A stretch of DNA of 64,000 bases from Limonium bicolor (GCA_023374045.1 CM041779.1:142364294-142428293); one strand, 5' to 3'. Shown: positions 34,495 to 46,380, numbered from the stretch's first letter. Notes: generated from the letters alone by a model not told the origin. Numbers and translations are program-made.

Positions 34495-35702
34495 GAACTA
34501 CAAAATAAATTAACTCTTTTAATAAACTATCAAATTTCTAATTAGCATATTAACCTTTAGAAATTATGGAGAGTGTTGCAAATTTCTAATTAGCGTGAGT
34601 GATGATGATAATTTCCTTTAAAATATCATGAGTGAGGTGCAACACAAAAAAAAATCAAAAGAAAAGATTGTATATTACCGTGATTGAGGTTCTAGAATTA
34701 ACTATTTCCTTTTCTCCTCTTCAATGGATAGATGCTCAGATGCAAGTGCTTCAAGTTTCAGTGAACTGTCTCTGTAATTTGCAATGGCATAGATAAAAAG
34801 AAAGATACATGAGTGAAGCATCCCAGATGAAAAGATATGTTCTTGTTCATAATTACCCTGAGAGTTGTACAATTACCGTGAGTGGGGATGTAAAAGATAA
34901 GCTCAGGTTGCAAAAAAAAAAGGAAAGAAAACAAAACCGTCATTGTGCGAAAGAAGATAAGTTCACCTCGTAAGCTCATCTTTATTTAAATAAAAAATGC
35001 TTAGAAATTAAACATTCAAGACTGCGACTTCAATCAAGAAGATAAGTTCATCTTAAAAGTTAAAATAATCGAAATTGTTATTGTGCAAGAGATGAAAAAA
35101 ATTGAAACTGTGAGTAAGGATGAAGAAGATAAGTTCGAGAATAATACCACAATTATACATGCTCTTTCTTGGAATCAACTCTAACATACCACGATTCCCA
35201 CCGATATGACAACCACAAGTATCAATTACGAGTTATATCATTATAATTTCCTCTATTGCTAACTCTTTCTACAACTCCTCAAAAGATTTATTGCTCAATC
35301 GATCACAAAGGGATAATTTTCTTTCTCAATCAATTTATATCCTTGTGAACTTTCATGTCTTGGTTTTTTAGTAATACATGCATCATTTCATGTATAGTGT
35401 GTGACTTTTCATTTAGTTCAAGTTTGTTTACTTCTGTTCATGTTTGTGCACGCATTCAAATTAAACCCTATAGCTAAGTATATACGAGCTTCAAAAAAGC
35501 GAATTGATTAAATAGCAAATTAAATCACCAAATAAAATTGTTAGTGATTCCATGTTTCCTCTACAACCACCAAATAAAATTGCATTGTGGATAGAGTCGG
35601 AAATTATGGACCCATCAAGGTTGGTCAATAAGCAAAATCTAAAGACTTGAGAGCTATTATCAGCGTCCATACATAGCAGCAGCAGTAATGCCTCAAATAG
35701 GA
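34495..35702. other. Older flanking DNA right of the chromovirus
   Basis: Continuation of 3403-3999. Diverged short repeats with GAAGATAAGTTCA and TTACCGTGAGT recur several times between 34650 and 35120. A minus-strand stretch at about 34687-34757, after an acceptor-like ATTACAG, reads as a short acidic/basic peptide ending in a stop (LEALASEHLSIEEEKRK) and could be a fossil last exon. I recognise no gene family. 35150-35700 shows nothing. Confidence 0.4.
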
Positions 35703-35707
35703 TAGAT

Positions 35708-35959
35708 TATTGGGATATATTCTAGTTTGTATATTAGGTATATCTTTGTACTTTTCTAGAGTGTAACATATAGGACTTATTCATGTATCCTTTTTTCTTC
35801 TCTGTCCTAGTGCAGCGCACATGTTAGTGTTGCAGTATGTTTCATATAAAAGCTCTCTATCTTTATATACAGAGAGCGAATATACATTCTGTAACATACT
35901 TTACCAATTCAATCAATACAGAGGTATTTTCTTTTGTCTTCTTCTCTCGAAACCTAACA
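35708..35959 (+). repeat. 5' LTR of copia 1
   Basis: Begins TATTGGGATATATTC and ends CCTAACA. TATAAAAGC near 35846 is a plausible TATA box. Matches 40605-40856. Confidence 0.93.
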
Positions 35960-35972
35960 TGGTATCAAGAGC
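35960..35972 (+). other. Primer-binding site of copia 1
   Basis: TGGTATCAAGAGC directly abuts the LTR; close to the initiator tRNA-Met complement with one inserted base. Confidence 0.85.
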
Positions 35973-35993
35973 ACCTCTATCAAACTCGACAAA

Positions 35994-38900
35994 ATGAGTA
36001 ACAAAGACAAAGAAAAACAAGATGAAAACGTTTCCGGTGCCGGGAAGAATACGCTAGTTCCTATCGACGCCAATGACCCACTCTACATCCATTCCAGCGA
36101 GCAACCTGGGCAATCCCTCGCTCCGAAGTTCACCGGAGTAGGGTTTTTGAATTGGAAATGGACGATGAGCACGACTCTGAATGCGAAGAACAAGTTGGGC
36201 TTCATCGATGGCAGCGTTACACGACCCAGCGCACAAGATTCGCAACGACTCGCACAATGGAAGAGAGCCAATGCGCTGATCGTTTCCTGGATCATATCCT
36301 CTCTCGCCCCAAATATAGCTCGAAGTGTCATGTACATCGACGATCCCAAACAAATTTGGGAATGGCTCTGCCGTAGATTCGAGAAGAGAAATCTCACAAC
36401 ACTGCATAATACAAAGATAAAGATCGCCAATCTAAAGCAAGGGCAAGATTCGGTGACAGACTACTTTATGAGATCAAGAGAAGTATGGGCGGAGTTCGAT
36501 TTGGTCAGGCCGCTGGATCCGTGCGATTGTTGTGGAAATTGCAAGCACAGAGAGAAAGAGACAAAAAGAAAGGAAGAAGAGGAAATAATCCATTTCCTTA
36601 TGGGTTTAAATCCGTCGTATGTGCACTTGCGGGGCCAAATTCTGGCAATGAACGAGATTCCGACGCTTGTAGAGATTTACTCGATCATCATTCAAGAAGA
36701 AGAGCAGAGAGAATCCAACAGCGTAAACGAAGACCAGGAGCAAAACATTTCCTTATTCAGCAAAGGGGGAAATAGCTTCAATTTCGGTAAACCAAGAACG
36801 GCAACAGCTTCGCCAAACCCTAAAAATGTCGGGAAGAAGCCGATGACCAAATCCACTGGCGGAGGGAGAAAAGACTCGCCAAAGTGTGAGAATTGTGGAA
36901 AACTGGGGCACCTGAAGACCAATTGCTGGTGGCTCGTGGGATTTCCAGACGGAGAAAGGAAGAAGTCTTCAGAGACGCATGTAGGCTCCGCCATTGCGAA
37001 TCCGCAAGAAGCAGCTCCAAGCAACATCAACGCTACACAATCACCAGTGAGAGGCTTTAGCGTCGAGCAACTACAAGATCTGATGACCTTCCTCCAGCAG
37101 AACAAGGATACGAATAGCTCCACCAGTTCCACCCAACAACCCAGCTTCGGCAATTTCTCAGGTAATCACCAAACCCTAATCAACTCCCTACCGTGCCTAT
37201 TTTCGAATAAGAGTGATATGATAAATGGTCTGCGCAATCTCTGGATTCTCGATTCTGGAGCTAGCGAACACATAAGTGGGAATTCTTCTCTTTTGATTGA
37301 TTGCATTTTTACAAAAGATTCTAAGGAAATCACCCTGCCTGATGGAAACAAGAGAAAGATTGATTGCACTGCTAATTTTTACGTGAATGGAACTATGTGC
37401 TTGAATAATGTAATGCATGTTCCTAGTTTCTTCTTTAATCTTGTCTCTGTTAGCAAGTTGGTCTCGAGTTTAAAAACTCCTGTTGTTTTCCATGAACATT
37501 TTTGTGCATTGCAGGACTCTGAAAGAAAGGTTTTCCAAAGGATTGGAAAACAAGTTTGTGGTCTGTATTTTGTTGATATGGATATGCTATGTAGTTTCAT
37601 TGTAACTAGCAGAAAGCATGCTTATTCTTGTATGAGCTCTTATGATAGAAACTCTGGAATGAATGATGAAGAAGATTTCATTTTGTGGCATAACAGACTT
37701 GGGCATATGCCCCTGAGAAAACTAAAACAGATAATAAACATTCAAATTCCTAAGACATTAACAGAATCTTATTTCCCTTGTACCATTTGCCATAAGGCAA
37801 AAGGAAAGCGCCTAAAATTTCCTACATCTGAAACTAAAACCCTAGCTCCTTTTGAGTTAGTTCACGTTGATGTGTGTGGCCCTATGAAGACTGAAACCAA
37901 AGACGGTAACAAATACTTCCTTACAATAGTTGATGACTACACTAGGGGCACTTGGGTCACCCTTCTTAAACACAAATCTGATGCTATGGAAAACATAAAA
38001 TCCTTTGTCAACCTAGTTGAAACTCAACTGGGCAAACACATAAAAATTCTAAGAAGCGATAACGCAAAGGAGCTAGGAAAATCAGAACAAGGAATAAGAT
38101 TCTTTTCAGAAAAAGGAATCGTGCACCAGACCAGTTGCCCCCACACACCCCAGCAAAACGGGGTTGTGGAAAGGAAACAAGGACACTTAATGGAGATAGC
38201 TAGAGCCTTGCTATTCCAATCTGGTCTAGATGACAGTTTCTGGGGCCATTGTGTTGAACAGGCTGCGTACCTCATCAATAGGACACCCACCAAAGCCATA
38301 CAAAACATCCCCTTTGAAAAACTGTACAACTCTAAACCGGAGTACAATGATATTAAAGCTTTTGGGTGTCTATGCTATATCACAAATACAAATCCTCACA
38401 GAAGCAAACTCGAAGCTAGATCCGCTATCTGCATTTATGTTGGAAGCTGCAAAAATACCAAGGGCCATAAGGTTTTTGTCCCTAGCCTAGGAAAAACAAA
38501 AATCAGTCGCGATGTGATCTTCTTTGAAAACATATTTCCTTTAAGAAACCCAGAGTGGAAAAATCTTCTCCACAAAAACTTGCAAGACACAGATATTTTC
38601 CTACCTCCTCCTCCTTACTACGAAGAGAATGACATTTGTACGTCTCAGCTTTCTGAGATAAGAGAAATGCCTAACTCTTCACATGTTGAAACAGAAGACA
38701 CCACCTTAGCTAATGACACAGAACTAGACCAGCCCACTGTCACTGAACCAGAACACATTATCACCCTAAGAAGATCCTCACGGTCACATAGACCACCACC
38801 ACGATATGATGACTATGTTTGTTCTATGAATGCCAACAGCTCTGACCCTTTCTCCACCATTCTAAACGAAAGACTCCAGCAGAATATTTCTCTGACCTCC

Positions 38901-39842
38901 AATCTGGATACCGTCACCACTCTGACTGATCACATCCCAGCCAAAACAATTTTATCCTGCGCTCTACCACAAAACGCAACCCAACTTATTCACAGCCTAC
39001 ACAGACACAGCGAGCCCACTTCTTACAAAAAGGCCAGCAAGGACCCAAACTGGGTAAAGGCTATGGCCGAAGAATTCCAAGCCCTGAAACAAAATCAAAC
39101 TTGGTCCATTGTAGACTTGCCAAAAGGCAAACGTCCCATAAGCTGTAAATGGGTCTACAAATTAAAGTTTAAGGCTGACGGGACCTTGGAAAGACACAAG
39201 GCCAGATTAGTCGTCAGAGGGTTCACCCAGAGACAGGGTTTAGACTATGAGGAAACCTTCTCCCCGGTGGTCAAACTAACCACAATTAGAGCTCTTGTCA
39301 TCATAGCAATTAAAAAAGGGTGGATTCTGGATCAGCTCGATGTAAACAACGCATTCCTTCATGGGGATCTCCACGAAGATGTTTACATGAGTATACCCGA
39401 AGGGTTAAAGGTAGACGGAGAAAACAAAGCTTGCAAACTTCACAAGTCTCTATACGGCCTAAAACAAGCTTCCCGTCAATGGCATGAAAAACTTGCCAAC
39501 TTTCTTCAGTCCTTAGGCTTCCAACGTTCTCAAAACGACCATTCTCTCTTTGTTAAAAGCCACAAAAACAGCTTGACCTTTCTAGGAGTATATGTAGATG
39601 ATATCCTTATCGTTGGAAACAACACAAGAGAAGTGAATCATCTAAAGAGGGAACTTGACAAGAAATTCAAAGTAAAAGACTTAGGAAGACTTAACTACTT
39701 CCTAGGAATGAAGTTCTTGGAAACAAAAGCAGGAATGATAATGTCCCAACAACAATATGTGAACCAAATCTTAGAGGAGTTTGACATGAAAAACACTAGG
39801 CCCTGTTTCACCTCTACCGCCTGTCAACCTACTCCACACTGA
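35994..39842 (+). CDS. Copia 1 Gag-Pol polyprotein, up to the frameshift
   Basis: It makes the particle protein and the replication enzymes as one polyprotein. The ATG at 35994 follows the primer site by 21 bases. There are 1282 residues before a premature stop. Gag has a C-X-CC-X2-C cluster at 177-183 and a CCHC knuckle C298-C301-H306-C311. The protease has D420-S-G. Integrase has H566, H571, C596, C599 and the triad D626, D689, E726. RT has the YVDD motif at 1200-1203. An extra base near 39801 shifts the frame after RT. RNase H continues in the next frame to 40545. Apart from this it looks intact. Confidence 0.95.
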   Translation: MSNKDKEKQDENVSGAGKNTLVPIDANDPLYIHSSEQPGQSLAPKFTGVGFLNWKWTMSTTLNAKNKLGFIDGSVTRPSAQDSQRLAQWKRANALIVSWIISSLAPNIARSVMYIDDPKQIWEWLCRRFEKRNLTTLHNTKIKIANLKQGQDSVTDYFMRSREVWAEFDLVRPLDPCDCCGNCKHREKETKRKEEEEIIHFLMGLNPSYVHLRGQILAMNEIPTLVEIYSIIIQEEEQRESNSVNEDQEQNISLFSKGGNSFNFGKPRTATASPNPKNVGKKPMTKSTGGGRKDSPKCENCGKLGHLKTNCWWLVGFPDGERKKSSETHVGSAIANPQEAAPSNINATQSPVRGFSVEQLQDLMTFLQQNKDTNSSTSSTQQPSFGNFSGNHQTLINSLPCLFSNKSDMINGLRNLWILDSGASEHISGNSSLLIDCIFTKDSKEITLPDGNKRKIDCTANFYVNGTMCLNNVMHVPSFFFNLVSVSKLVSSLKTPVVFHEHFCALQDSERKVFQRIGKQVCGLYFVDMDMLCSFIVTSRKHAYSCMSSYDRNSGMNDEEDFILWHNRLGHMPLRKLKQIINIQIPKTLTESYFPCTICHKAKGKRLKFPTSETKTLAPFELVHVDVCGPMKTETKDGNKYFLTIVDDYTRGTWVTLLKHKSDAMENIKSFVNLVETQLGKHIKILRSDNAKELGKSEQGIRFFSEKGIVHQTSCPHTPQQNGVVERKQGHLMEIARALLFQSGLDDSFWGHCVEQAAYLINRTPTKAIQNIPFEKLYNSKPEYNDIKAFGCLCYITNTNPHRSKLEARSAICIYVGSCKNTKGHKVFVPSLGKTKISRDVIFFENIFPLRNPEWKNLLHKNLQDTDIFLPPPPYYEENDICTSQLSEIREMPNSSHVETEDTTLANDTELDQPTVTEPEHIITLRRSSRSHRPPPRYDDYVCSMNANSSDPFSTILNERLQQNISLTSNLDTVTTLTDHIPAKTILSCALPQNATQLIHSLHRHSEPTSYKKASKDPNWVKAMAEEFQALKQNQTWSIVDLPKGKRPISCKWVYKLKFKADGTLERHKARLVVRGFTQRQGLDYEETFSPVVKLTTIRALVIIAIKKGWILDQLDVNNAFLHGDLHEDVYMSIPEGLKVDGENKACKLHKSLYGLKQASRQWHEKLANFLQSLGFQRSQNDHSLFVKSHKNSLTFLGVYVDDILIVGNNTREVNHLKRELDKKFKVKDLGRLNYFLGMKFLETKAGMIMSQQQYVNQILEEFDMKNTRPCFTSTACQPTPH

Positions 39843-40545
39843 TTCTGGTCCTCAACTAGAAAACCCCACCATCTATAGATGCCTCGTAGGCAAACTCAAT
39901 TTCTTGACTAATACAAGACCCGACATATCATTCGCTGTTCAATTTCTCAGCCAATTCCTTCAGTCACCAACCACCGAACACCTCAAAGCCGCTTACCATA
40001 CCCTCTCCTACATCAAAGGGACCTCCGGCTTTGGTCTATTCTTTAACAACAAACCTGAATATGAATTGGAAGCTTATTGTGACTCAGATTGGGCTTCTTG
40101 CCCAATCACAAGAAGATCCGTTTCTGGATATTACATCCTTTTGGGTGGCTCACCTTTAAGCTGGAAATCCAAGAAGCAAACGACCATCTCCCTCTCTTCC
40201 ACTGAGGCAGAATATAAAGCCATGCGCCAAGTCACAGGAGAACTCAGCTGGCTTAGTAGACTTCTAAATGAAATCGGGGTCACAAATATAAATAAAATTC
40301 CAGTGAAATGTGACAACCTAGCTGCCATACACATTGCAAGAAACCCGGTATCTCACGAACGCACTAAACATATTGAAATTGATTGTCATTTTGTGCGTGA
40401 AAAGTTGCAAGCAGGTTTAATACAGGTACAATATGTTCCCGGCACTCATCAGCTTGCAGATCTTATGACGAAACCGTTGGCAGGTAAGAGTTATCACAAT
40501 TCTTATGCAGATTTGGGTCTTCACGAAGCAGACAAGCACGGCTGA
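39803..40545 (+). CDS. Copia 1 RNase H and C-terminus, downstream of the frameshift
   Basis: The same polyprotein continues in the +1 frame. It begins with the RT-RNase H linker (LVGKLNFLTNTRPDISF), then the RNase H core with CDSDWASC, SSTEAEYKAM and CDNLAAI, and ends TKPLAGKSYHNSYADLG.... The stop is at 40543-40545, about 48 bases before the polypurine tract. It has no start of its own, so it is not translated in this copy unless the frame is restored during translation. Confidence 0.92.
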
Positions 40546-40604
40546 CACACAAAGAGCCCATCCTTCTGCTCTTTCCACATCAGGATGCACTCTTTGAGGG
40601 GGGG

Positions 40605-40856
40605 TATTGGGATATATTCTAGTTTGTATATTAGGTATATCTTTGTACTTTTCTAGAGTGTAACATATAGGACTTATTCATGTATCCTTTTTTCTTCTCT
40701 ATCCTAGTGCAGCGCACATGTTAGTGTTGCAGTCGGTTTCATATAAAAGCTCTCTATCTTTATATACAGAGAGCGAATATACATTCTGTAACATACTTTA
40801 CCAATTCAATCAATACAGAGGTATTTTCTTTTGTCTTCTTCTCTCGAAACCTAACA
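40605..40856 (+). repeat. 3' LTR of copia 1
   Basis: Preceded by the polypurine tract TTTGAGGGGGGG (40593-40604). Differs from the 5' LTR at a few bases, for example AGTCGG for AGTATG. Confidence 0.93.
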
Positions 40857-41109
40857 TAGATTGTACTAAAAGAAGCAAAATATAAAGTCTAAAACTAACA
40901 CTACTCTCTTAATGTCAAAAACAGAAATCAAGTGGATTTACCAAATCCAGAACAATCATATTTGTGCCATTATCCTAAGGCTTTGCCCCGCAACATATAT
41001 CTCTCATCTCAAAACAGAAGTAAGCAAGGTTCAGAAAAGGTCAAACGAATGCAATGCTGTCATTCAAGAGAAATGAAACAAAGCTGCTGACAATACTACA
41101 ACATATAAG

Positions 41110-41645
41110 ATCTATGAGGGCAACTGTTATTGCCCTGATAGACCAAAAACTTGCCACGATAGATTTTAAGGGCGACCTAATAATTGCCTCCAGGGTTGCC
41201 TTTTAAGATATGCCATGTTAGAATGTGGTGACGACTTATTTTGCTCGCCCTGCTTGATAAGGTCTACAAGGGCGACTAAAGTCGCCCTGTTTGATATGAA
41301 GCAAAGGAAGCAATGTACTTGCTCTCTTTGATCGACGATCAAGAGGAGCACCTTAATGCAGTCGCCCCCGTTGTTTAGTGTCAATAGAGGCAAGTTCAAA
41401 CCTTGCCCTTTTTTGATTGAGGTCAAAGAGGGCAACCTTTTACCTCGCCCTCTGTGATCATTATTCCCGGTAGAACTCCACTTCATTCTACGGTGACGAC
41501 CCGGTTGGTCGCTCTCTTTAATTGCTATCTATGGGGGCGAGTTGTTTTAGTCGCCCCCTTTGATTCTGTCAATGGTGACGAAGCTTTTTAGTCGCCCCCT
41601 TTGATGTTCTTCCAGGGCGACTTTTATTGCCCTCATAGATGTATT
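41110..41645. repeat. Left subterminal repeats of the CACTA element
   Basis: Repeated GGGCGACT, AGTCGCCC and GAGGGCAA motifs in direct and inverted order, some as short hairpins (for example GGGCGACTAAAGTCGCCC near 41271). The right end has fewer, more decayed copies between 45990 and 46360. Confidence 0.75.
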
Positions 41646-42209
41646 TTTTAGAAAAAAAATAAAATCAGACTCAAGCACCTAAACATCTAGTCTACCCCTT
41701 TCTAAGCATCCTCATACTCACAGTAGCTCTTTTGCATTAAATGACAACATTCAAACTGATCAGATCAAGATTCAAATACCAACACACGCCATAAACCTTC
41801 AAATAAGATTAATTATGATTACTTGCATAAGACTTCCACATTCTGCCAATCGTTGATTTGCATAGACACAGACAACAAGACAATATTCAACAGATCCCAC
41901 AATCTACTTCTTTTTACCAGTTATAAGAAATGGAATATACAGACCCACACCTCCAACTCTAGCGTGATTGGAGAGTCACCCCTCTCAACATGAAACTTTG
42001 GTTTACACTGTTATCAAGCAGAGTCTCTAGGTCTAGGAACTGGTGCCCTTCGCTTCACAAGTTAATCAACAAAATAAGGAACTCTGATCACAAATAACAT
42101 CTGAATGACATATTTAGTGTAACATAGAGTGACACTTTAGACTCGTGAGCTTTGAAGATTTAGGGAAACTTGGGAGTAACCAAAACTTCAGGGACAGTAT
42201 ATCACCTAC

Positions 42210-42318
42210 CGCATCCAAAAGAATGTTTGAAGTCTTGAAATCATGATATATGACAGGTCTTTCAGCTTCCTCGTGCAGAAAAGCAAGACCCCTGGTTGCG
42301 TCAAGAGCAATTTTCATC
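42210..42318 (-). pseudogene. Captured exon of a receptor-like cytoplasmic kinase
   Basis: The minus strand has an acceptor CAACCAG|G at 42319, 109 bp of open frame and a donor GATGCG|GTAGGT at 42209. It encodes the kinase catalytic-loop exon: [19 protein letters not shown]..., then [15 protein letters not shown]. Plant RLCK-VII (PBS1-like) kinases have Y-R-D-F-K at this place; here Arg is His while the catalytic Asp and Asn remain. Retained intron borders show capture from genomic DNA rather than from a processed mRNA. Adjacent kinase exons are not evident, so this is a fragment. Confidence 0.8.
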
Positions 42319-42372
42319 CTGGTTGACAAAAGGAGATGCAATGATCAGTTGTATTAATGAGATGTGAAGTTT

Positions 42373-44820
42373 TCACCTATTACACATAGTAGAAGAAAAA
42401 TGAGATGTGAAGTTTTCACCTAGAGTGCTTGAACTATATCTTGAAGAATGATCAGTTGAATCACTTGACGCACCGGTATCTGCAGAAATGCGCCCACTGG
42501 AAGATGATATCGAGAACAATCCACCACACGAAATAATTACAGCCAAACCACTAGAATGTCTGACAGATGAGAAGCAAACAAACCCCAATTAATATCATCA
42601 TCTATCAAGCTTAATTTTAGGAACTCACTTAGAGAGAGTTTTATTACTTACCAGATTATTCAGAGCGGAATCAATGATCAGGTACACATCATTCAATGAA
42701 TGGATGCATCCAATAACCTGCCCAATGTGTAAGCAATAAGAATGATGTTACTCAAATAGGCATCCAAAGAAATATAGAGGCAGTTTTAAAACAACAAAAT
42801 TAAGCATTGTTCTGCTAGAAACAAAAATAAACAGGGTGATGTTTCTTCATCCATCTTATAGAACGAGCTCATTCTTGTATTAATGAGATGAATTTGTTCA
42901 CTTTTAATTTCTTACTTCAAGTAGACACAAAATCTGTTTTTAGCAAATAGGAGAGACTCACGAAGGTAACTTCAAATTTCTTTCCAGCCAGCATGAGGAC
43001 TAGGACACACCAGAAAACTGTCTGTCAAGATACAAGCACCAGCTGAAATCTGAGGGAAGAGGGATAAAGAGAAGGAAATTAGCTCCAGAAACAGCAAGAT
43101 GACAATCAAGTGATACTAAATTGACAGCAAGACACATCAAGGAATCAGATCAAAATATGAAAATAACAGCATGCATGATATTCATGCATTAAATTTAAGG
43201 AATGCAAATCACCGGGTCTTTATTTTTGCCTTGTACACGAGAAGTAATTTTCTCGAAATTCTGAATGAAATAATAGAAAGAAAAAAAAGGTGGTCAGAGT
43301 GATTGCATTGAAACATCATATCTAATTTTACAATATACTGCAAAGGGAAACATCATACCTTCCCAACTTGTCACAAAGTAGTGGAGACCAATCTGATGCC
43401 AAGGATGAAAGCAGCAATGTCATCTACGAGAGGGAATATATGCAAGGTATATTGATCAGGAAGAGGGTTATGAAAGGCTCAAGAAAATGGCACAAGATTA
43501 AACAGAGACGGAAGTTTCCAACAAGAGAAGCTGAGAGGGTTCAAATGCACGTGAAGTGGGGCATACAGACTTCAGCAACAATTTTGATAATATTAAGTCT
43601 TCCAAAGAATGATAACAAGTGATATTGTAAGATTTGAATCATACCCAGGTTCAGATACTGAAACAAAAATCATATACTCTACTCAAGTGATATTGTAAAA
43701 TTTGAACCATGCCCAGCTTGGGATGTACTACTAATATTATTACTGCTACTACACTTGTACCAGATTTCATGACGTGCAAAAAATAGTATTCACTAATACA
43801 ATTCCACACAATAAACTAACTCCATAAATAAAGTTATTATTTAATTATAAAATCCAAATCCATTGCAGTGGTGTGACATAATGACATTGCCAACAAATAG
43901 GGAATGAGAGATAAGTAGCTCACTGAATTACACACCGGTAGTGGCTCATCACGTAGCAGGTAGGGACCAAGATATGATTGGAGGACGAGAGGACACTCAA
44001 TGAATGCAAAACTTACCTTGTAACTCATTTTGAAGAAGACAACTTTGTGCTTTGTAGTACAGAATTTAAGGGATTGGCAACCAAACCATGATTGAACAAC
44101 CTCTGACAAGCAAAAAGAAAGACACAAATACAGTCTAAAGTGCTCTGTTCACTATGCAAAAACGCCTTACGTTTCAGGCAATGCTATAAGGAAGCATATG
44201 CATTCAAATATGCAAAGAATAATATAATATATTATGCCGCGTGTATAAGAAATTGCAGAAGAAATTGCTCACATATGTGCAGTTGAAAACCAAAGCCACC
44301 GAGAGCAGTTTTTCTTCTCCAAGAGCAGGAATTAACATCGGCATCAAATCAGCTGAAGATTTAAGTAAAAAGGAATTTCACATATCTATTTGACGGAGTT
44401 TGTAAAAGAGACTTCAAATCATTGGAGATGTAGAAGAATGACCCGCGATGCTGTTCCTGTTATACCAGTAATCACAATCAGATCAGCATACTGATCTTTG
44501 TTAAAGTGGAAACACGCCTTCAAGAAAAACTGCAGATGAAAGGAAGAGGATCAAATAAGCTACAACCATAGCTTGTTTAGTGATCATATATTTGCAGCTA
44601 GACTAATACTGACAAACATTACTAAGGAAAATAGAAATTATTGCAATCAACCATACAACACGTAAATAGTGAGAAAAAACAATATATTAATCAATAGTGA
44701 ATGATTTTAACCATACACACATCAGCAGAATGTTTTGCAAGAGAGTTAACCTCTTGGAGGTCAAACTGATGATCACAGTCACCACGGGTATCTTTTAACC
44801 TTTCCTCCCCCAATCATCCC
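42373..44820 (-). pseudogene. Other exon-like pieces inside the CACTA element, unidentified
   Basis: Several minus-strand stretches have splice-like borders. One near 42655-42719 encodes VIGCIHSLNDVYLIIDSALNNL between AG and GTAAGT. One near 44020-44104 encodes VVQSWFGCQSLKFCTTKHK followed by a CAAG|GTAAGT donor. One near 44715-44815 could encode RLKDTRGDCDHQFDLQEVN. A Ser-rich frame lies at 42373-42588. I do not recognise the gene or genes, and cannot say whether they share a source with the kinase exon. A plus-strand frame at 43368-43622 has no recognisable features. Confidence 0.35.
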
Positions 44821-46380
44821 CGTAAAATTTGAGAAAGATAGATGATAAAATTAAAGGAACCATATCATCCGAAAGATAAGGCCTAATATGGTTGTTCAAT
44901 ATAGAGTATTTTCTTTTGAAAAATAGAGATAGATCTCTAATAATTCCTTTCTATTTTATAAAATGCGTAAAATAGAAGTATAGCACAGAATAGTATAGCA
45001 ACAGAATAAGGTATAATGATGGATGAAGAGACAGGATTGCTAACTCTGATAGTAAGCAACAGTTTATGTATACTGATCACAGTTTACAATTATTTACATT
45101 GATGATTCCCCTCCCCATATATTGTGTATTTAGAATGAATCAAAGATAAGGATTTACTTCTTTTTGTTTCAGTCGTTTAGCTAAAATGAAAAAAAAGAAA
45201 CATAGTACTTAATTAGGACTTTGTTTTACTCATCAATTTCTACTATATTCATGTATAGACCACATAAATGAAGAATTCGATTTTTGATGGAATTACCTTG
45301 GTCCTCAAGCACTACTTATCCCAATTCAACCAAATGTATAGGTCATTTCAATTACCTCGGTCCTCAAGCACTACTGTGATAGAGTGATTTTTGGCCGTCT
45401 TTAGCTTGTTACTTCCCGGTATTTGTAGGGTTTTCATAATTCAGTCAACACCTGCATTATTTTTTTCCGTGAAACTTATGAATTTTGGAGTATCTTCCAA
45501 AACTAGGGCACTGCTTGAGTGTGTCTGAATGCGTGCGTTGTCAAATGGAAATACTGAAGATTATACGACAGAAGATAATGACAGGTGAGGACTAACATTG
45601 AAACACACTAAGCACACAAAATCGACTGCATGTAAAAATCAGTTTCCACTTTGACTTCAACAATCACGTACCTAGGGTTCTTGATAAGCCTTCTAAAGAG
45701 TAGTGTACCAAGAAAAAACAGAGAAAGAAGCTTAAGTAGTTGAAGAGAGAACAACACAGAGAAGAAAACAACAAATTAAGAACAGTGAGCTTTATGAACC
45801 AGAAGGGACCAACTAAGTCCCGGCCACCGCCCACGAATCATACCAGGAAGATCGATAGACACTGGGGCCAGAGAGGCGAGTCCAGACAAGGCTGTGAGTG
45901 CTATGAATAGCTGCAAGTCGATGCCGAGAGAAAAATGGGGAGATAGCTTGAACGGGCTGCGCTGGAGAAGCACGCTTAATAAAATAATTTTTCTCATTGA
46001 ACAAGGGAGGCGACGAAAAGTGTTGCTACTTTTGATCGGTCTATAATAGCAACTAAATATAATTGCTCTCATAGACAGCTCCCCTAAAAGAGCAAGGAAT
46101 CACGTCGCCCTCCTTGATAACTCCAATATATTCCAGAGGACGCATTATTGAGGGCAATCTGTTTACTTCGCCCAGTTTGGTGGCACCAACAAGACCAAAA
46201 ATTTGAGTTGCCCTCTTTCATTTTCTCAACAACAGCAAACGATTACTTCGCTCTGTTTGATGTCAACAAAGACAACAATAATATTTGCTTTGTTTGATTT
46301 CATCTTTCAGGGCAATGTTAAAGTTGCCTTCTTTGATAATATCCAGATTGCCCTAAAAACTCCATAATGTTGTAGTGATA

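Larger units (their letters stand above)
35708..40856 (+). mobile_element. Ty1/copia retrotransposon 1, nearly intact
   Basis: 252-bp LTRs flank a single gag-pol reading frame, with target duplications TAGAT at 35703-35707 and 40857-40861. The LTRs differ at only a few positions, so insertion was recent. The LTR starts TATTGGG in both copies rather than TG, and ends CTAACA. One frameshift near 39801 is the only obvious coding lesion. Compact size and gag sequence resemble the Ale/Retrofit group; this lineage call is tentative. Confidence 0.94.
41096..46377. mobile_element. CACTA/EnSpm element with captured gene fragments (5.3 kb)
   Basis: The right end reads, on the minus strand, CACTACAACATTATGGAG. 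The left end reads CTACAACATATAAG, with the first two bases of CACTA apparently lost. ATA at 41093-41095 and 46378-46380 fits a 3-bp target duplication. Both ends carry many GGGCGAC/GTCGCCC and GGGCAA motifs in both orientations (41110-41640 and 45990-46370), typical subterminal transposase-binding repeats. I see no transposase gene, so the element is non-autonomous. The interior holds exon-like pieces on the minus strand. Confidence 0.78.

Noticed and set aside
43368..43622. 84-codon plus-strand basic frame in the CACTA element
   Set aside because: No recognisable motif, and the supported captured exons in this element are on the minus strand.
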